Shown in pieces: positions 1 through 9,100 of a stretch of DNA of 64,000 bases. The position numbers and the translations under genes are program-made. A model generated the notes under the pieces. That model had not been told where the DNA came from and did no database searches. It saw nothing but the letters and a program-made list of their open reading frames with translations. The number at the start of each line of letters is the position of its first letter. The stretch's first letter is position 1. The stretch spans positions 20,108-84,107 of the forward strand of contig WQYA01000006.1 of assembly GCA_009781495.1 (NCBI GenBank), in the 5' to 3' direction. This stretch comes from Cystobacterineae bacterium (GTDB lineage: Bacteria > Myxococcota > Myxococcia > Myxococcales > Myxococcaceae).

Positions 1-1242
1 CAACCACAAACCCTCCGCCCATAGCCCCCCCAGGGCCGAGGCCTCCCCCCCCAGCGAAAGCCGCTCCCCTATTTCTACCCCCAGGGCCTCCTGCCCCTTC
101 TCCTTGGACTGCCGCGCCAAAGGCTCCAACAACGCCTTCAGCCGAGCGTCCACCTTCAGCGCCTTCCCGAAAAACAACGCCGGCTCCGCTGCCTCCCCCG
201 CCTCCCCAGCCCCCTCGCAACTTTGGCTGCTCGGCCACACCCTCTCGCAAATGGCTATCTCCCCCTGCAACTGCGTCCTCTCCCGCAAAAGCCGGCGCTC
301 CGTGGGGCTCCAATAGAGGTGCAACAATGCAAAATGCCGGCCCATACCCCGGGGCTGCAATACCGGTATTCCCTTAAAATAATCCCCCAGCGGCGTGTGC
401 CCACCCCCTAATACCACCACGTCTATTAACCCCTCAGGAAGGGCCTCTAATAAACCCCCTAGCTCCCCCTCCCCCAGCCCACAACCCCCCTCCCCCCACC
501 GGCACCACTCCCCCCCGGCATGCAATACCAATACCACCACGTCCGCCCCCTTCTCCCGAAGGGCTATGGCCCCCTCCTCCGCCGCTAGGGCCATATCCCC
601 AAAATAAAGGCCCTCCAAATGGGAAGCATGGCCAAATCGGACAGCGTTGGGCGCCGTTAGCCCTAAAAAACCTATGTGTAAACCCTGCCTCTCTAGCATG
701 TGCAGCTTGCCCCCCCCCAGCCAGGCGGGACGGCCACCATCGGCCTTTGCGTAAATGTTGGCGGAGCTCCATGGAAATTTCGCGCGGGACAGGCAAGCCT
801 TCAGCGTACCCTGCGCATCCTCCCCCTCGGGCGTCCCGGGAGGGCCCAGGGGGCCATAGGCAAAGTCATGGCTGCCAAGGGCCGCAAAGTCCAAACCCAT
901 CAGCGAAAAAACCTCCACCACCGGCTGCCCCTTCTGCTGGGCTACGGCCCACTCCCCCCAAATGCTGTCCCCTGCGTCTACCCATAGCGTACGCTCGGGG
1001 AAGGCCTCCCTCAACACGGACAACATGGAAAAAAACGTCAACGCCCCCCCCTGGGGCAAGGCCCCTTCCGCGCCGGGCGTCGTCGCCAACAGTTGCCCAT
1101 GCCAGTCGCTGGTCGCCGCCAACACCAAATGCAGGGCCTCCGCCGAGGGCAAGCTGCGCTTGGGCACCGTGTCGCGCAAGGACGCTGTCGTGCAGGAAAA
1201 ACCCAACAGCGCCAACACCGCTGCCAAGGCGTGTTTTCTCAT
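1..1242 (-). CDS. Secreted metallophosphatase, UshA/CpdB 5'-nucleotidase family (partial)
   Basis: The frame is open from the ATG at 1242 to the left edge, so only the N-terminal 414 residues are visible; the C-terminal part lies outside. It begins with a short lipoprotein-type signal ending LGFSC, so the product is probably lipid-anchored. Blocks of the calcineurin-like fold come in family order: SDWHG (about residue 45), VDAGDS (86), GSHDFAYG (122), LHAGGEW (239), GGGHTPLGDYFKGIPVLQ (279). Family members hydrolyse nucleotides or cyclic nucleotides outside the cytoplasm. Two metal-site positions differ from the usual pattern: Asn of GNH(D/E) is Ser, and the second His of GHTH is Pro. Activity may therefore be altered. 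The family call is firm, the substrate is not. Confidence 0.8.
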   Translation of the reverse strand, partial: MRKHALAAVLALLGFSCTTASLRDTVPKRSLPSAEALHLVLAATSDWHGQLLATTPGAEGALPQGGALTFFSMLSVLREAFPERTLWVDAGDSIWGEWAVAQQKGQPVVEVFSLMGLDFAALGSHDFAYGPLGPPGTPEGEDAQGTLKACLSRAKFPWSSANIYAKADGGRPAWLGGGKLHMLERQGLHIGFLGLTAPNAVRFGHASHLEGLYFGDMALAAEEGAIALREKGADVVVLVLHAGGEWCRWGEGGCGLGEGELGGLLEALPEGLIDVVVLGGGHTPLGDYFKGIPVLQPRGMGRHFALLHLYWSPTERRLLRERTQLQGEIAICERVWPSSQSCEGAGEAGEAAEPALFFGKALKVDARLKALLEPLARQSKEKGQEALGVEIGERLSLGGEASALGGLWAEGLWL

Positions 1243-1324
1243 GCCCACAGCTTAGCCTAAGGGTAGGGGAATTTCATTCCGCGCCAAAAACATTTTTTAG
1301 CTTCCAAGGGGGGGGTATTTCTCC

Positions 1325-1354
1325 TGGGGGGTTGTTTTCTGGGCCTTCGGCCGG
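1325..1354 (+). repeat. Dispersed GGGGTTGTT...GGCC-CGGCC repeat, copy 1
   Basis: A run of G, then GTTGTTTTCTGGGCC, then TTCGGCC forms a short GGCC/GGCC dyad. The same string with small changes is found at 3510-3540, 63820-63852 and 63881-63915, always between genes. The rest of the gap 1243-1497 is G-rich, low-complexity sequence with no gene that I can see. Confidence 0.5.
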
Positions 1355-1497
1355 GGGGGGGGTTAACATTCCCCTATGGGGAGGGAAGGGTTTATGTAAG
1401 CCCGCTATAGGTAAAAATAACCCCCCACTGCTGGGGTAAAAAATATTTCTAAAATGAGCCGGGCTTTAGGCCTAAAAATAACCCCCCCTCTTTTTTT

Positions 1498-1854
1498 TTA
1501 GCCGGGAGGCCAGCCCAGGGGGCGGCCGGCCAGGAGGTGGAGGTGGAGGTGGAATACGGTTTGGCCGCCATAGGCGTTGCAGTTGTAGACGAGACGGTAG
1601 CCGTCCTCCGCATGGCCCTGTTGGCGCGCAAGCTGCGCGGCTGCCCAGGCCAGTCGCCCGGCCAGCGCACAGTCCGCTTCCGTCAGCGCGTCCGCACTCG
1701 CTATGTGGCGTTTGGGAATAAACAGGGCATGCAGGGGCGCTTGAGGGCGCACGTCGGCAAAACCCAATACCTCGTCGTCCTCATAGAGTCTCTTCACGGG
1801 CAAGTCGCCACGCGCCGCTTTGCAAAACAAACACTCCAAATGTACGTCTGCCAT
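1498..1854 (-). CDS. HIT family nucleotide-binding hydrolase (HinT-like)
   Basis: A 118-residue protein of the histidine triad superfamily. The triad HLHLHLL lies at about residues 99-105, preceded by the usual QTVFH and followed by a Trp-containing tail, as in HinT (purine nucleoside phosphoramidase). The N-terminal CLFC and the DDEVLGFADVRPQAPLH block also fit the family. The start at 1854 is chosen because GGAGG lies just upstream and because the protein then has the normal family length; a longer open frame upstream is unlikely to be used. It follows the aminotransferase gene by 35 bases on the same strand, so the two may be co-transcribed. HinT proteins hydrolyse AMP-lysine-type phosphoramidates; the physiological substrate here is unknown. 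Confidence 0.85.
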   Translation of the reverse strand: MADVHLECLFCKAARGDLPVKRLYEDDEVLGFADVRPQAPLHALFIPKRHIASADALTEADCALAGRLAWAAAQLARQQGHAEDGYRLVYNCNAYGGQTVFHLHLHLLAGRPLGWPPG

Positions 1855-1889
1855 GGGGCCTCCTTCGGGTTTAGGGGGGGGGGTGTAGT

Positions 1890-3023
1890 CTACCATAAAC
1901 CGGCCAATACTTGGGCCATACGTGAGGCGGCTTCTTCGAAGGCGGCTTCTTCGGCCAGGAGGGAAACCACCATAAACCCCCGCACCGGAAAGTCGAAAAA
2001 ATAACCCGGCCATACCACCACCCCCGCCTCCACCAAAGCCAAAGCCAATGCCTCCTCGTCGGGCGCTATGGGTATACGCAATACCGCTGTCCACCCGGCC
2101 TCGCGCGGCCACAACTGCCATGCGGCGCCGGGCGGCACAAGCCTCGCCAGACAAGTGTGGTTGTGGGTGCAGCGCGTCTCCACCCGCGACTGAAAAGCCT
2201 CCGCCAAAGGCAACCACGCGGGCAGGGCTTCCTGTACGGGGGTGGACACACACAAATAGGCGTCGGCCAGCCACAGCCAGCGCCGCAGGGCCTCCTGCAC
2301 CAGCGGCTGGGGGCCCAGCACCCACGTCCAGGCCAGTTTGTGCTGCGGCAAACCCAACCACTTGGAGAGGCCGCCCAACACAAATGTTAGGCACTGCCAG
2401 GGGCGCCCTGCCAGGCTGTGTTGCCGGAGGGCGAATACCTGGTCCACCACGAGGGCCAGGCCGTGTTGCACGCAAAAAGTTTCCAGCGCCAACACCTCCT
2501 CGGGCAAAAGGCAACAGCCCGTCGGCGCTTGGGGGCTGCTCGCCACAATGGCCTTCGTATGCGGGCCGACCCTCTCCTCCAGCAAGGGTATGTCCCAGCG
2601 GAAAGCGCCCTCCTCTAAACGCAGGGGGTAGGCTATGTGGTGTAGGCCTTCAAACCCTACCAGGGGCTCTAACAGGGGGTAGCTGGGTAGCCCTACCAAC
2701 ACCTCCTCGCCACTGTCCCCTAGGAGTTTAAATATCAACCCTAAGGCCTCACTGCTGCCGCTTGTCAAACACAGTTGCTCAAAAAGTTCCGCAAAACCCA
2801 AAGCCTTGGCCAGGGCTTTGCGCGCCTGTATCAACCCCTGGGCCTCGGGGGTATAGCGGGGGGAGGGGGGCAATTCCACCAGGGGGCTTAGGCCTACCGA
2901 GGTAGGGTTGTTTTCTGTCAACGCCGTCAGCAGGGGTTTCTCGCGTGCGGCTTCCAGGGCCAAAGCCCAAGGGCTGGGCTGCATGGCAAAAGCGGTACGT
3001 GAAGAGAAGTGAAAAGGAGGCAT
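1890..3023 (-). CDS. PLP-dependent aminotransferase, class I/II fold
   Basis: A 377-residue fold-type I PLP enzyme. Visible blocks: an N-terminal region ending NNPTSVGL, SGSSEALGL (cofactor phosphate region, about residue 88), SSPQAPTG in the place of the usual NPxNPTG, DQVFALRQ (Asp that contacts the pyridine nitrogen), and GGLSKWLGLPQHKLAW with the Schiff-base Lys at about residue 221. Related enzymes move amino groups from amino acids to 2-oxoacids in the cytosol. The substrate cannot be told. The ATG at 3023 is preferred over an in-frame TTG at 3059, since neither has a clear ribosome site and the ATG gives a normal length. The sequence is rich in Trp and Leu near its end. Confidence 0.8.
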   Translation of the reverse strand: MPPFHFSSRTAFAMQPSPWALALEAAREKPLLTALTENNPTSVGLSPLVELPPSPRYTPEAQGLIQARKALAKALGFAELFEQLCLTSGSSEALGLIFKLLGDSGEEVLVGLPSYPLLEPLVGFEGLHHIAYPLRLEEGAFRWDIPLLEERVGPHTKAIVASSPQAPTGCCLLPEEVLALETFCVQHGLALVVDQVFALRQHSLAGRPWQCLTFVLGGLSKWLGLPQHKLAWTWVLGPQPLVQEALRRWLWLADAYLCVSTPVQEALPAWLPLAEAFQSRVETRCTHNHTCLARLVPPGAAWQLWPREAGWTAVLRIPIAPDEEALALALVEAGVVVWPGYFFDFPVRGFMVVSLLAEEAAFEEAASRMAQVLAGLW

Positions 3024-3101
3024 GGCATCAGCAAAGCCCAAGCTTTCTTTTGCTGGCAAGCTTGAAATGCACGCGGCGCGGGCGCCCCTTAGCCTGGGTG
3101 C

Positions 3102-3425
3102 CTAAAACCCGGTTTGCACCATAGCGCAGGCCACCTGGCGAATTAACTCCCTGCGTATTTCCCTACGCGCCAAGTCCAGCACCTTGGCAGAAGGCGTTGT
3201 TGCCAGTTTGTGTTGGGCACACAGCAGCACCTCCTCTATTCTCTCGGGCGCAATTTGAAACCACTGTCTGCCGCCCCGCGACAAAAACGAGTCCAAACCA
3301 CCGGCCTCCAACTGCGCCTTCAACAAGCGCCTGGCCTCCCACAACAACGTCAAATCCATCAATTCACCCATGGCGTGCTGGTTGTCACTCGGTTTTGGGG
3401 TGAAGTCCAATTTGCAAACATTCAT
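3102..3425 (-). CDS. Small protein of unknown function
   Basis: A 107-residue protein that I do not recognise. The start at 3425 (MNVCKLDF) is chosen because GGAG lies nine bases upstream; the open frame extends further but no better site is seen. The middle holds a Leu/Ala-rich helix (LMDLTLLWEARRLLKAQLEAGG) and the C-terminal half is rich in Arg and Leu, so it is probably an all-alpha cytosolic protein. There is no signal peptide or membrane segment. It lies 78 bases upstream of the aminotransferase on the same strand and may be part of that unit. Confidence 0.6.
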   Translation of the reverse strand: MNVCKLDFTPKPSDNQHAMGELMDLTLLWEARRLLKAQLEAGGLDSFLSRGGRQWFQIAPERIEEVLLCAQHKLATTPSAKVLDLARREIRRELIRQVACAMVQTGF

Positions 3426-3509
3426 GTCGCACATCTCCAGAGAATTTTTAATGCGAGCGGCTTCGCTTTGCCGAAAAAAAGTCCTTTTCTTGACTTCTCT
3501 CAAACGTGC

Positions 3510-3540
3510 AGGGGGGTTGTTTCTCTTCGGGCCAGGGCCT
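3510..3540 (+). repeat. Dispersed GGGGTTGTT...GGGCC repeat, copy 2
   Basis: GGGGGGTTGTTTCTCTTCGG followed by GCCAGGGCC. This is a diverged copy of the motif at 1325-1354 and near 63.8 kb. It directly adjoins a copy of the longer palindromic repeat. Confidence 0.4.
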
Positions 3541-3544
3541 ACAT

Positions 3545-3678
3545 GGACGCTGAACCGGTCTTATCCGCTGCAACACGCGGGTGGAAATGTGGAGGCCAGA
3601 AAGCTGGTCTGCCCCCTGTCCAATCCCCCATAGAGGCGTCTGGCTATACGCACTTCAACCTAAAACCGTTCTGGAGGC
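3545..3678 (-). repeat. Dispersed palindromic intergenic repeat, copy 1
   Basis: Read on the minus strand, this stretch aligns with 26651-26820: both have CCAGA-CGGTTT near one end, then a CCAGACGC...ATGGG(G/T)GATTGGAC block, a G-rich centre, and an arm with TCCACC-GTGT-GCA. The centre has lost the long hairpin of the 26.7-kb copy and carries CCAGAAAGCTGG instead. It fills most of the gap upstream of hprK. The element encodes nothing obvious and looks MITE- or REP-like. Confidence 0.6.
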
Positions 3679-3792
3679 CAATATGTTCCGCGAGAGGCTT
3701 GGCGGTCGCTGAACGTGCTCTCTTTGTGCCGCGTCTTGCGAGAAGCCGGGTATTTGTTATAGCCTTAGCCAGCCCTAGGTTTGGGGGCGCCT

Positions 3793-4791
3793 ATGGAGAC
3801 AACGGCACCCACAGAAATTCCTGTTTCGCGCCTTTTGGAGTCCGAGGCGCGGGAGTTAAAACTCACTTTGCTTGTCGGCAAAGCCGGCCTTTGGCGTCCC
3901 ATTGCGGACCCGCGCATTCAAAAGCCGGGGCTGGCGCTAACGGGTTTGGACGAGGTGTTGCACCCCTCCAGGGTACAAGTTTTTGGGAATACCGAGTTGA
4001 GTTATTTGAAAACCCTCAGCGTTGCGGAGCAAAACAAGGCGCTTCAAACTTTTTGGGAAACAGAAGTCTCTTGCATTGTCGTTACCAAGGGCATGTCCAT
4101 TCCGGTTTCTCTTCGCAAAGGCTGCGCCAAGGCACGGTTGCCCCTCTTCAAAACGCCTTTGCAGTCCGCGCAGTTTATTGCCCAAATTCAGACATTCCTT
4201 GAGGAAGCGCTCTCGGCAACGGGCAGCGTGCACGGCGTCCTCTTGGACATTTATGGCGTCGGCATCCTTTTGGTGGGTGAAAGCGGCATTGGAAAGAGCG
4301 AGTTGGCTTTGGACTTGGTCAGCCTGGGCCACCGCCTCGTCGCAGACGACATGGTTCTCTTGAGGCGGAGGCGTGAGGGCAGCGTCTATGGCCATGTCAG
4401 CGAGCGGTTGATGCACCACATTGAAATTCGTGGCCTTGGAATTATTAACATTAAGGACTTATTCGGCGTCTCCTCCGTGCGGCCGCGCAAAAAAATCGAC
4501 TTGGTCATTGAGTTGAAAGAGTGGGACAACAACGCCCAGTTTGATCGCATCGGCACCGAGGAAAAAACCCGGCGGCTGCTGGACATTGAGCTTCCCAACA
4601 TTGCTTTGCCTGTGCGTACAGGGCGCAATTTGAGCACCATTATTGAAGTCGCCGCGCGAAACCACCTGCTCAAACTCCAGGGGCACCACTCTGCCAAAGA
4701 GTTTGTCAAAAACCTCCGCAAGCGCATTCTCGCCCCCAAACCCCCTCCTCCCGGCATACTCGACAGCAGCGACGAAGAGCCCATTGCCTAG
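3793..4791 (+). CDS. hprK: HPr kinase/phosphorylase
   Basis: A 332-residue HprK. Members use ATP or pyrophosphate to phosphorylate Ser46 of HPr, and also remove the phosphate, linking carbon status to gene control. The N-terminal domain (to about residue 135) has the fold-typical LTG(L)DEVLHPSRVQVFGNTE region. The catalytic core has the P-loop GESGIGKS (about residue 161), VADDMV, and the family signature HHIEIRGLGIINI followed by LFG. The ATG at 3793 is preferred; a TTG lies four codons upstream. No PTS gene is in view, so its partner must lie elsewhere. The gene precedes the pilus operon on the same strand with a gap of about 110 bases. Confidence 0.92.
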   Translation: METTAPTEIPVSRLLESEARELKLTLLVGKAGLWRPIADPRIQKPGLALTGLDEVLHPSRVQVFGNTELSYLKTLSVAEQNKALQTFWETEVSCIVVTKGMSIPVSLRKGCAKARLPLFKTPLQSAQFIAQIQTFLEEALSATGSVHGVLLDIYGVGILLVGESGIGKSELALDLVSLGHRLVADDMVLLRRRREGSVYGHVSERLMHHIEIRGLGIINIKDLFGVSSVRPRKKIDLVIELKEWDNNAQFDRIGTEEKTRRLLDIELPNIALPVRTGRNLSTIIEVAARNHLLKLQGHHSAKEFVKNLRKRILAPKPPPPGILDSSDEEPIA

Positions 4792-4901
4792 GGCCGCCCT
4801 GTTTTAAAAAGAATGGCAATGGAAACTTTAGGGCCGCATTTTTGAATGACGAGCCGAAGGCCGGTTTTTTGCCGAGCTTTTTCGAAGCCAAAGGAGTCTG
4901 A

Positions 4902-7838
4902 ATGGAACGCGCAAAGCCTGTTTGGTTCCTCAGCGCAGTGGTATGTCTGCTTTTGGGAATATTTCCATGGAAGGCATGGGCTCAGTCTGCGCCCACTTGC
5001 CTTGGCAGCGCAGACACCAACCAGCAAGGGCTTTTTGGTGTACAAGCGTTTGTTGAATTTCGAAATGCACAATTTCTTTCCGCAAGCGAAATTGCTTTTA
5101 CAAATATAAGACAGGAAGCGGTGGCGCGATCTGTTGTGCTTTCCAAAGAAATTCCTGTGAATTTGGCAGATGATTATACCATTAGCCGCGTGGTATTTGA
5201 AAAATCAACATTGAATACGAATTGCAATGCTTGCCCTACTTGCGAGCTTATCGAATTTCAAATTTCGCTGAATTGCAACACATGCGTACGAAATGCAAAC
5301 GGGACCGTCACTTGTGTTCAAAACAGTCAACCCCAGTGGATAACCCTTGGGTTTAACCCGGCAGACATTCGAAAACGGGTTGAATTAGACACCCTTGGCA
5401 TGGGTTTTATAGGCTCGCAGCTGTGTTGGAGAGCGAGGCTGACCGCCAAACCCACGGAAAGACCCGATTGCAGGCCGACATTCAAAAACATATATGTTGG
5501 ATACCAAGCTGTAAAATCAGGGGAATACAGTCGTTCCTCCCCCATGCCTGTCGCCAACATGGCCTTTCTTGCCTCCTACATCACCCCCAGGAGTCAATTT
5601 GATTCAGAAGTTTCCTCGCGAGCCGTCACCAACCTTAAAGATTATTCTCGCCGAGGCATGGTGCGGGCCTATGAGCTTTATGACCCTGAATTTCCTGAAA
5701 AAACAACGAAAAAACTCCGATGGAGTCTCAAAAGTGGCATTTCGACTCCCGACTTTTTGGACCATGGAGGTGTTCGCTATCACCAAAAAGGACCCTTGCA
5801 AACACAGGGCACTTGGGCTCCACTGGAATTGGATGTATTTGATGAATATTTCAGTCTAGAAAAATGTAAGACACCAGAAAATATTCTCCTATATGATTTG
5901 AACCGAAGCAATTCGTGTGACAACAAGGACCCGGTTATCCTAAAGAATTGGCTGATAGGTTTGGATGCGGATGGAGCTCTTCGTGCCTATGGCGCCATTC
6001 CAACCGCGTTTGACTTGTCAACGCCGGCATTTATCAGCATGCCCGTGGCGCCGCCGCCTTGGGTGCGCATGGCATCTCAAGCAGAAATCAACAATTATAG
6101 ACTGTGGAATGGGGGGCGAAAAAGTTCAGATAAGGCTTTGCTTTGGTTGGGTTCTACAACAGGCGAGATATATGGCATTGACGCCGGAACTTATTATCCA
6201 GACGAACAAGACGGTTGCCTCACCTCCGTTCGACATCATCGAGGTTATTTTCAACCTTTGCCTGGATGCCCCAAAAACACAGATGGCAGCCTCAAAAGGT
6301 ATACCGGAGAACTTGAATGGTTTCCAGGCGTCGGCAAAGTCAAAACGGTTTATCGCCCATGGACCTTTAGAGCTAACTATATTTATGAATACAACACAAA
6401 ATATTATGGAACAGAATATCAATCGCGATTTTCCGTTTTGCGCCCTTCCATCAACGCTTCGCTTTCATTTGTTGACGTTGATTTTATGTCACCTCAAATG
6501 AAAATGCAGCACGACTTTGAGAACCCTAACTTGCCGTTAACCTGGGAATTGGACCAAGGTTTGGGATATAGGCCCAAAGGGGGGCATTCGCTCATTGCCA
6601 TCAGCAGTGGGCCCAACCAAAGTCTTTTTCAAACCATATTTTCCGGTAGAGATGAGCGTTTATATTATTTATGGGAATTGGATTTCAAAACAAACAAAAA
6701 CGTTCAAGAGTTTTTTGACAATGCTTCTCAATATTTCAAACCTGCTTTCAACAGAAACAGTTCAAGACATACACCTTTGACAGGCAGGTTTATGTTCAAC
6801 AAACCCACCCCATCTCTTGAAGTAGGTATTGCCAAGTGGATGGCGGTTGTGGGCTCTGACTATCACCCAGGCGTGGATGGCGCTGGAAGACTTTTGGCCG
6901 GCGCCATTTATTTTATTGATTTATATACAGGCGAATTGATGGATTTATCTTCCTATATTCCCGGACCCAATTGGGTTGGATTGACTTTGTTGGAGCCGGG
7001 GGAAGGGGTGGGAGGAGAAATTGTTGGTTTGGATTTGCAAAATCAATCTGTTGAAAGGCCCAAACCAGAGACCGACGGCATCTATGACGTCATTTATATT
7101 CCAACAACATTTGGGCGTGTCTATAGACTTAATTTGTTAAAATATGACAACAACAGCAACGACAGGTTTGGAGACCCCTTCAGCAAATGCAAAATCATTG
7201 ATATTCCTGAAATCCTTGGCAGGGTTTCTAACCTCAACTCTGAAGATTTAAAACGTCAGGGAATCTATAGCAACCTTGCTGTATATAAAGATGGGAAAAC
7301 CGTCCGCATCTATGTTGGGACTGCGGATAATCCGGATATATATGATAAAGAAATAGACCCCCCGGCGGCAGTTTATTATGTGCTTGCCTTTGAGTTGGAT
7401 GAGTCGTCCGTCGGAACAGCCGCGTGTACCCCTGCAAAACCTCTTTGGATAAGAGAGCTTCCCCCCGGGGAGAAGGTTTGGGGGGGCATCAGCGTGGCGG
7501 CCAAAGAAATTGTCGTCGGCACTGCAACCGGCGGTTCATCCGACATTTGCGGATTGGATTCCAAAACACAAGGAAACCTCTATGTCCTGGCATCCACCAC
7601 AGGGGAATTGAATCAACCTCCCAAAGCAGGTCAAATTGTTGCGCCTCCCGTTGCCTTTGATGGGCACTATCTTTATGTCGATGCAGAAAACAATTTTGAA
7701 ATTATTGCTTCAGAAGGTGTTGCTGGTTGGAACAACAATCCCGAAGGCTCCCAAAGCATCCAAACATCGAGCATGAAGTTATTAGAGCAGAGTTTTGAAC
7801 AAGACATTCGCCAAAAGAAGCCATCCAACACACCCTAA
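4902..7838 (+). CDS. pilY1: Type IV pilus tip/assembly protein, PilY1-like
   Basis: A 978-residue exported protein with a signal peptide (MERAKPVWFLSAVVCLLLGI, cut after about AWAQ). The C-terminal two thirds resemble the PilY1 beta-propeller: LLWLGSTTGEIYGIDAGT, IYFIDLYTGELMDLSSY, DGIYDVIYIPTTFGRVYRLN, and a late block beginning WGGISVAAKEIVVGT. PilY1 sits at the pilus tip and helps control extension, retraction and adhesion. The N-terminal part lacks an evident von Willebrand A domain but has a cluster of Cys (CNACPTC, CNTC). AGGAG lies just upstream of the ATG. It heads an operon with four minor pilin genes, which supports the assignment; the order is the reverse of the classical fimU-pilVWXY1 set. 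Confidence 0.78.
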   Translation: MERAKPVWFLSAVVCLLLGIFPWKAWAQSAPTCLGSADTNQQGLFGVQAFVEFRNAQFLSASEIAFTNIRQEAVARSVVLSKEIPVNLADDYTISRVVFEKSTLNTNCNACPTCELIEFQISLNCNTCVRNANGTVTCVQNSQPQWITLGFNPADIRKRVELDTLGMGFIGSQLCWRARLTAKPTERPDCRPTFKNIYVGYQAVKSGEYSRSSPMPVANMAFLASYITPRSQFDSEVSSRAVTNLKDYSRRGMVRAYELYDPEFPEKTTKKLRWSLKSGISTPDFLDHGGVRYHQKGPLQTQGTWAPLELDVFDEYFSLEKCKTPENILLYDLNRSNSCDNKDPVILKNWLIGLDADGALRAYGAIPTAFDLSTPAFISMPVAPPPWVRMASQAEINNYRLWNGGRKSSDKALLWLGSTTGEIYGIDAGTYYPDEQDGCLTSVRHHRGYFQPLPGCPKNTDGSLKRYTGELEWFPGVGKVKTVYRPWTFRANYIYEYNTKYYGTEYQSRFSVLRPSINASLSFVDVDFMSPQMKMQHDFENPNLPLTWELDQGLGYRPKGGHSLIAISSGPNQSLFQTIFSGRDERLYYLWELDFKTNKNVQEFFDNASQYFKPAFNRNSSRHTPLTGRFMFNKPTPSLEVGIAKWMAVVGSDYHPGVDGAGRLLAGAIYFIDLYTGELMDLSSYIPGPNWVGLTLLEPGEGVGGEIVGLDLQNQSVERPKPETDGIYDVIYIPTTFGRVYRLNLLKYDNNSNDRFGDPFSKCKIIDIPEILGRVSNLNSEDLKRQGIYSNLAVYKDGKTVRIYVGTADNPDIYDKEIDPPAAVYYVLAFELDESSVGTAACTPAKPLWIRELPPGEKVWGGISVAAKEIVVGTATGGSSDICGLDSKTQGNLYVLASTTGELNQPPKAGQIVAPPVAFDGHYLYVDAENNFEIIASEGVAGWNNNPEGSQSIQTSSMKLLEQSFEQDIRQKKPSNTP

Positions 7839-7851
7839 GGGGTTGATGCAT

Positions 7852-8517
7852 ATGAAAAAGCAACGCGGGTTTGTTTTATTGTTGGTTTTAGGCGTTGTGC
7901 TGGGGCTCACCTTGGCCATTTTGTTTTCCTTGTTAACTGTTCAAAAACAATCCGATATTCAGGGGATGAGCAAAAGAAACAAAATGGCTCAATATGCAGC
8001 GGAAGCGGGGTTGAATGAAGGGCGAGAGATTTTGCGTCTTGCAAGTGAACAAGCGGCTTCGCAAGGAAATGCAAATGTATCTGATATATTAGACAGGTTT
8101 GCTGTTGTGAGGGATTTTAGTGATTTGGGTGAATGGCATGATTTATTTTGTTATTCTGAACCACCCGCTCAAGAATGTAACCTATGGGCCCCCTTTAATT
8201 TCAGCAAAGATACAACCGTTTTGACAGCAGACTTAAACAGCAAATTTGGCAAATTGGATGCAGAAGACTTATGGGGAGGAAGTGTTCGCTATAGAGTTTT
8301 TGCCTATGTGGACAGCACGGACATTCTTTCCATGAAAATAACAGATGGTGCACCCATTATATTGCTAGGCTTAGGCGAAGTATTGGGCAATGCAGGACAG
8401 TCCTATCGCATCTACAAACGCGGGACTGTCGTATATGAAAGAGACAACACCGTGCCTGTTTTGAGTGGCGGCGCTACCTATAAAGGAGGCGAAGGCAATG
8501 CGTTTCTGGCACGATAA
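7852..8517 (+). CDS. pilX: Type IV pilus minor pilin, PilX-like
   Basis: A 221-residue membrane-anchored protein. The N-terminus MKKQRGFVLLLVLGVVLGLT is a class III signal-like segment with G|F, followed by a hydrophobic helix and a region (QYAAEAGLNEGREIL) typical of PilX proteins. Position 5 of the mature helix lacks the common Glu, as is usual in PilX. The ATG at 7852 is chosen because AAGGGG is nine bases upstream; earlier in-frame ATGs lie within or right behind pilY1. It follows pilY1 by 13 bases and overlaps pilV by 20. It would act in pilus initiation and tip presentation together with PilY1. Confidence 0.78.
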   Translation: MKKQRGFVLLLVLGVVLGLTLAILFSLLTVQKQSDIQGMSKRNKMAQYAAEAGLNEGREILRLASEQAASQGNANVSDILDRFAVVRDFSDLGEWHDLFCYSEPPAQECNLWAPFNFSKDTTVLTADLNSKFGKLDAEDLWGGSVRYRVFAYVDSTDILSMKITDGAPIILLGLGEVLGNAGQSYRIYKRGTVVYERDNTVPVLSGGATYKGGEGNAFLAR

Positions 8518-9094
8518 ACGTCTGGTTTTTTCCCGTCATAGGGACAGCCGTTTTGATAAAGGAATCACCCTTCTTGAAGTCCTCGTGTCTGCTGCTTTGT
8601 TAATGTTAGGAATTTTCGTTGCCATGGGGTTGTCAAATGTTGTGAATAAAAATGAAAGAAATTATCATTTGTCATTGACAGCCAACAAGGTGGCGCAACA
8701 TTTGCTGGAAACCGTGGTTTCCGAAAATTGCCTATTAAATCCAACGACTCAAGTTTGCCAAAACCTAACCGACAGAAGTGGAATTCCCTTTTCTTTGTGG
8801 GTGACGCCTGAGGGAGAGATTCAATATACAAACCCGCCAAACGAAGACAACGGCATTGAATTTGAGGCCAGGTTTGACGTCCAAACAACGAATGGTTGTC
8901 TCTCGGGAACATCCCTTGTCAATTGTGTGGCAAACCTGGGAACGAACAACAACACGGAAGCCTGGGCTTTGGACAGGAATTTGATTGGGGAGGCGCCTGG
9001 AAATCTGCACAATGTACGGATAACAGTTAGTTATGTAGACCCTTTTAACAGAAGTATTCGTTTTACGAGTTATCAAACCAGAATGGTCCCTTAA
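8498..9094 (+). CDS. pilV: Type IV pilus minor pilin, PilV-like
   Basis: A 198-residue prepilin-like protein. After a basic 22-residue leader comes the prepilin peptidase site G|ITLLEVLVSAALLMLGIF, with the conserved Glu at +5. The globular part has paired Cys (CLLNPTTQVC, CLSGTSLVNC), probably forming disulfides. The start at 8498 has GGAGG eight bases upstream and overlaps the end of pilX by 20 bases, indicating translational coupling. PilV-type proteins prime pilus assembly in the inner membrane. A GTG 33 bases earlier is less likely. Confidence 0.82.
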   Translation: MRFWHDKRLVFSRHRDSRFDKGITLLEVLVSAALLMLGIFVAMGLSNVVNKNERNYHLSLTANKVAQHLLETVVSENCLLNPTTQVCQNLTDRSGIPFSLWVTPEGEIQYTNPPNEDNGIEFEARFDVQTTNGCLSGTSLVNCVANLGTNNNTEAWALDRNLIGEAPGNLHNVRITVSYVDPFNRSIRFTSYQTRMVP

Positions 9095-9100
9095 TGAATG

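Noticed and set aside
747..1439. 230-residue plus-strand frame at the left end
   Set aside because: It is Pro/Arg/Ser-rich low complexity, antisense to the metallophosphatase, whose motifs are clear.
3570..3680. Protein-like strings shared by frames at 3.6 kb and 26.7 kb (PVQSP-EASG type)
   Set aside because: The similarity comes from the palindromic DNA repeat; the frames have no consistent start, stop or ribosome site.
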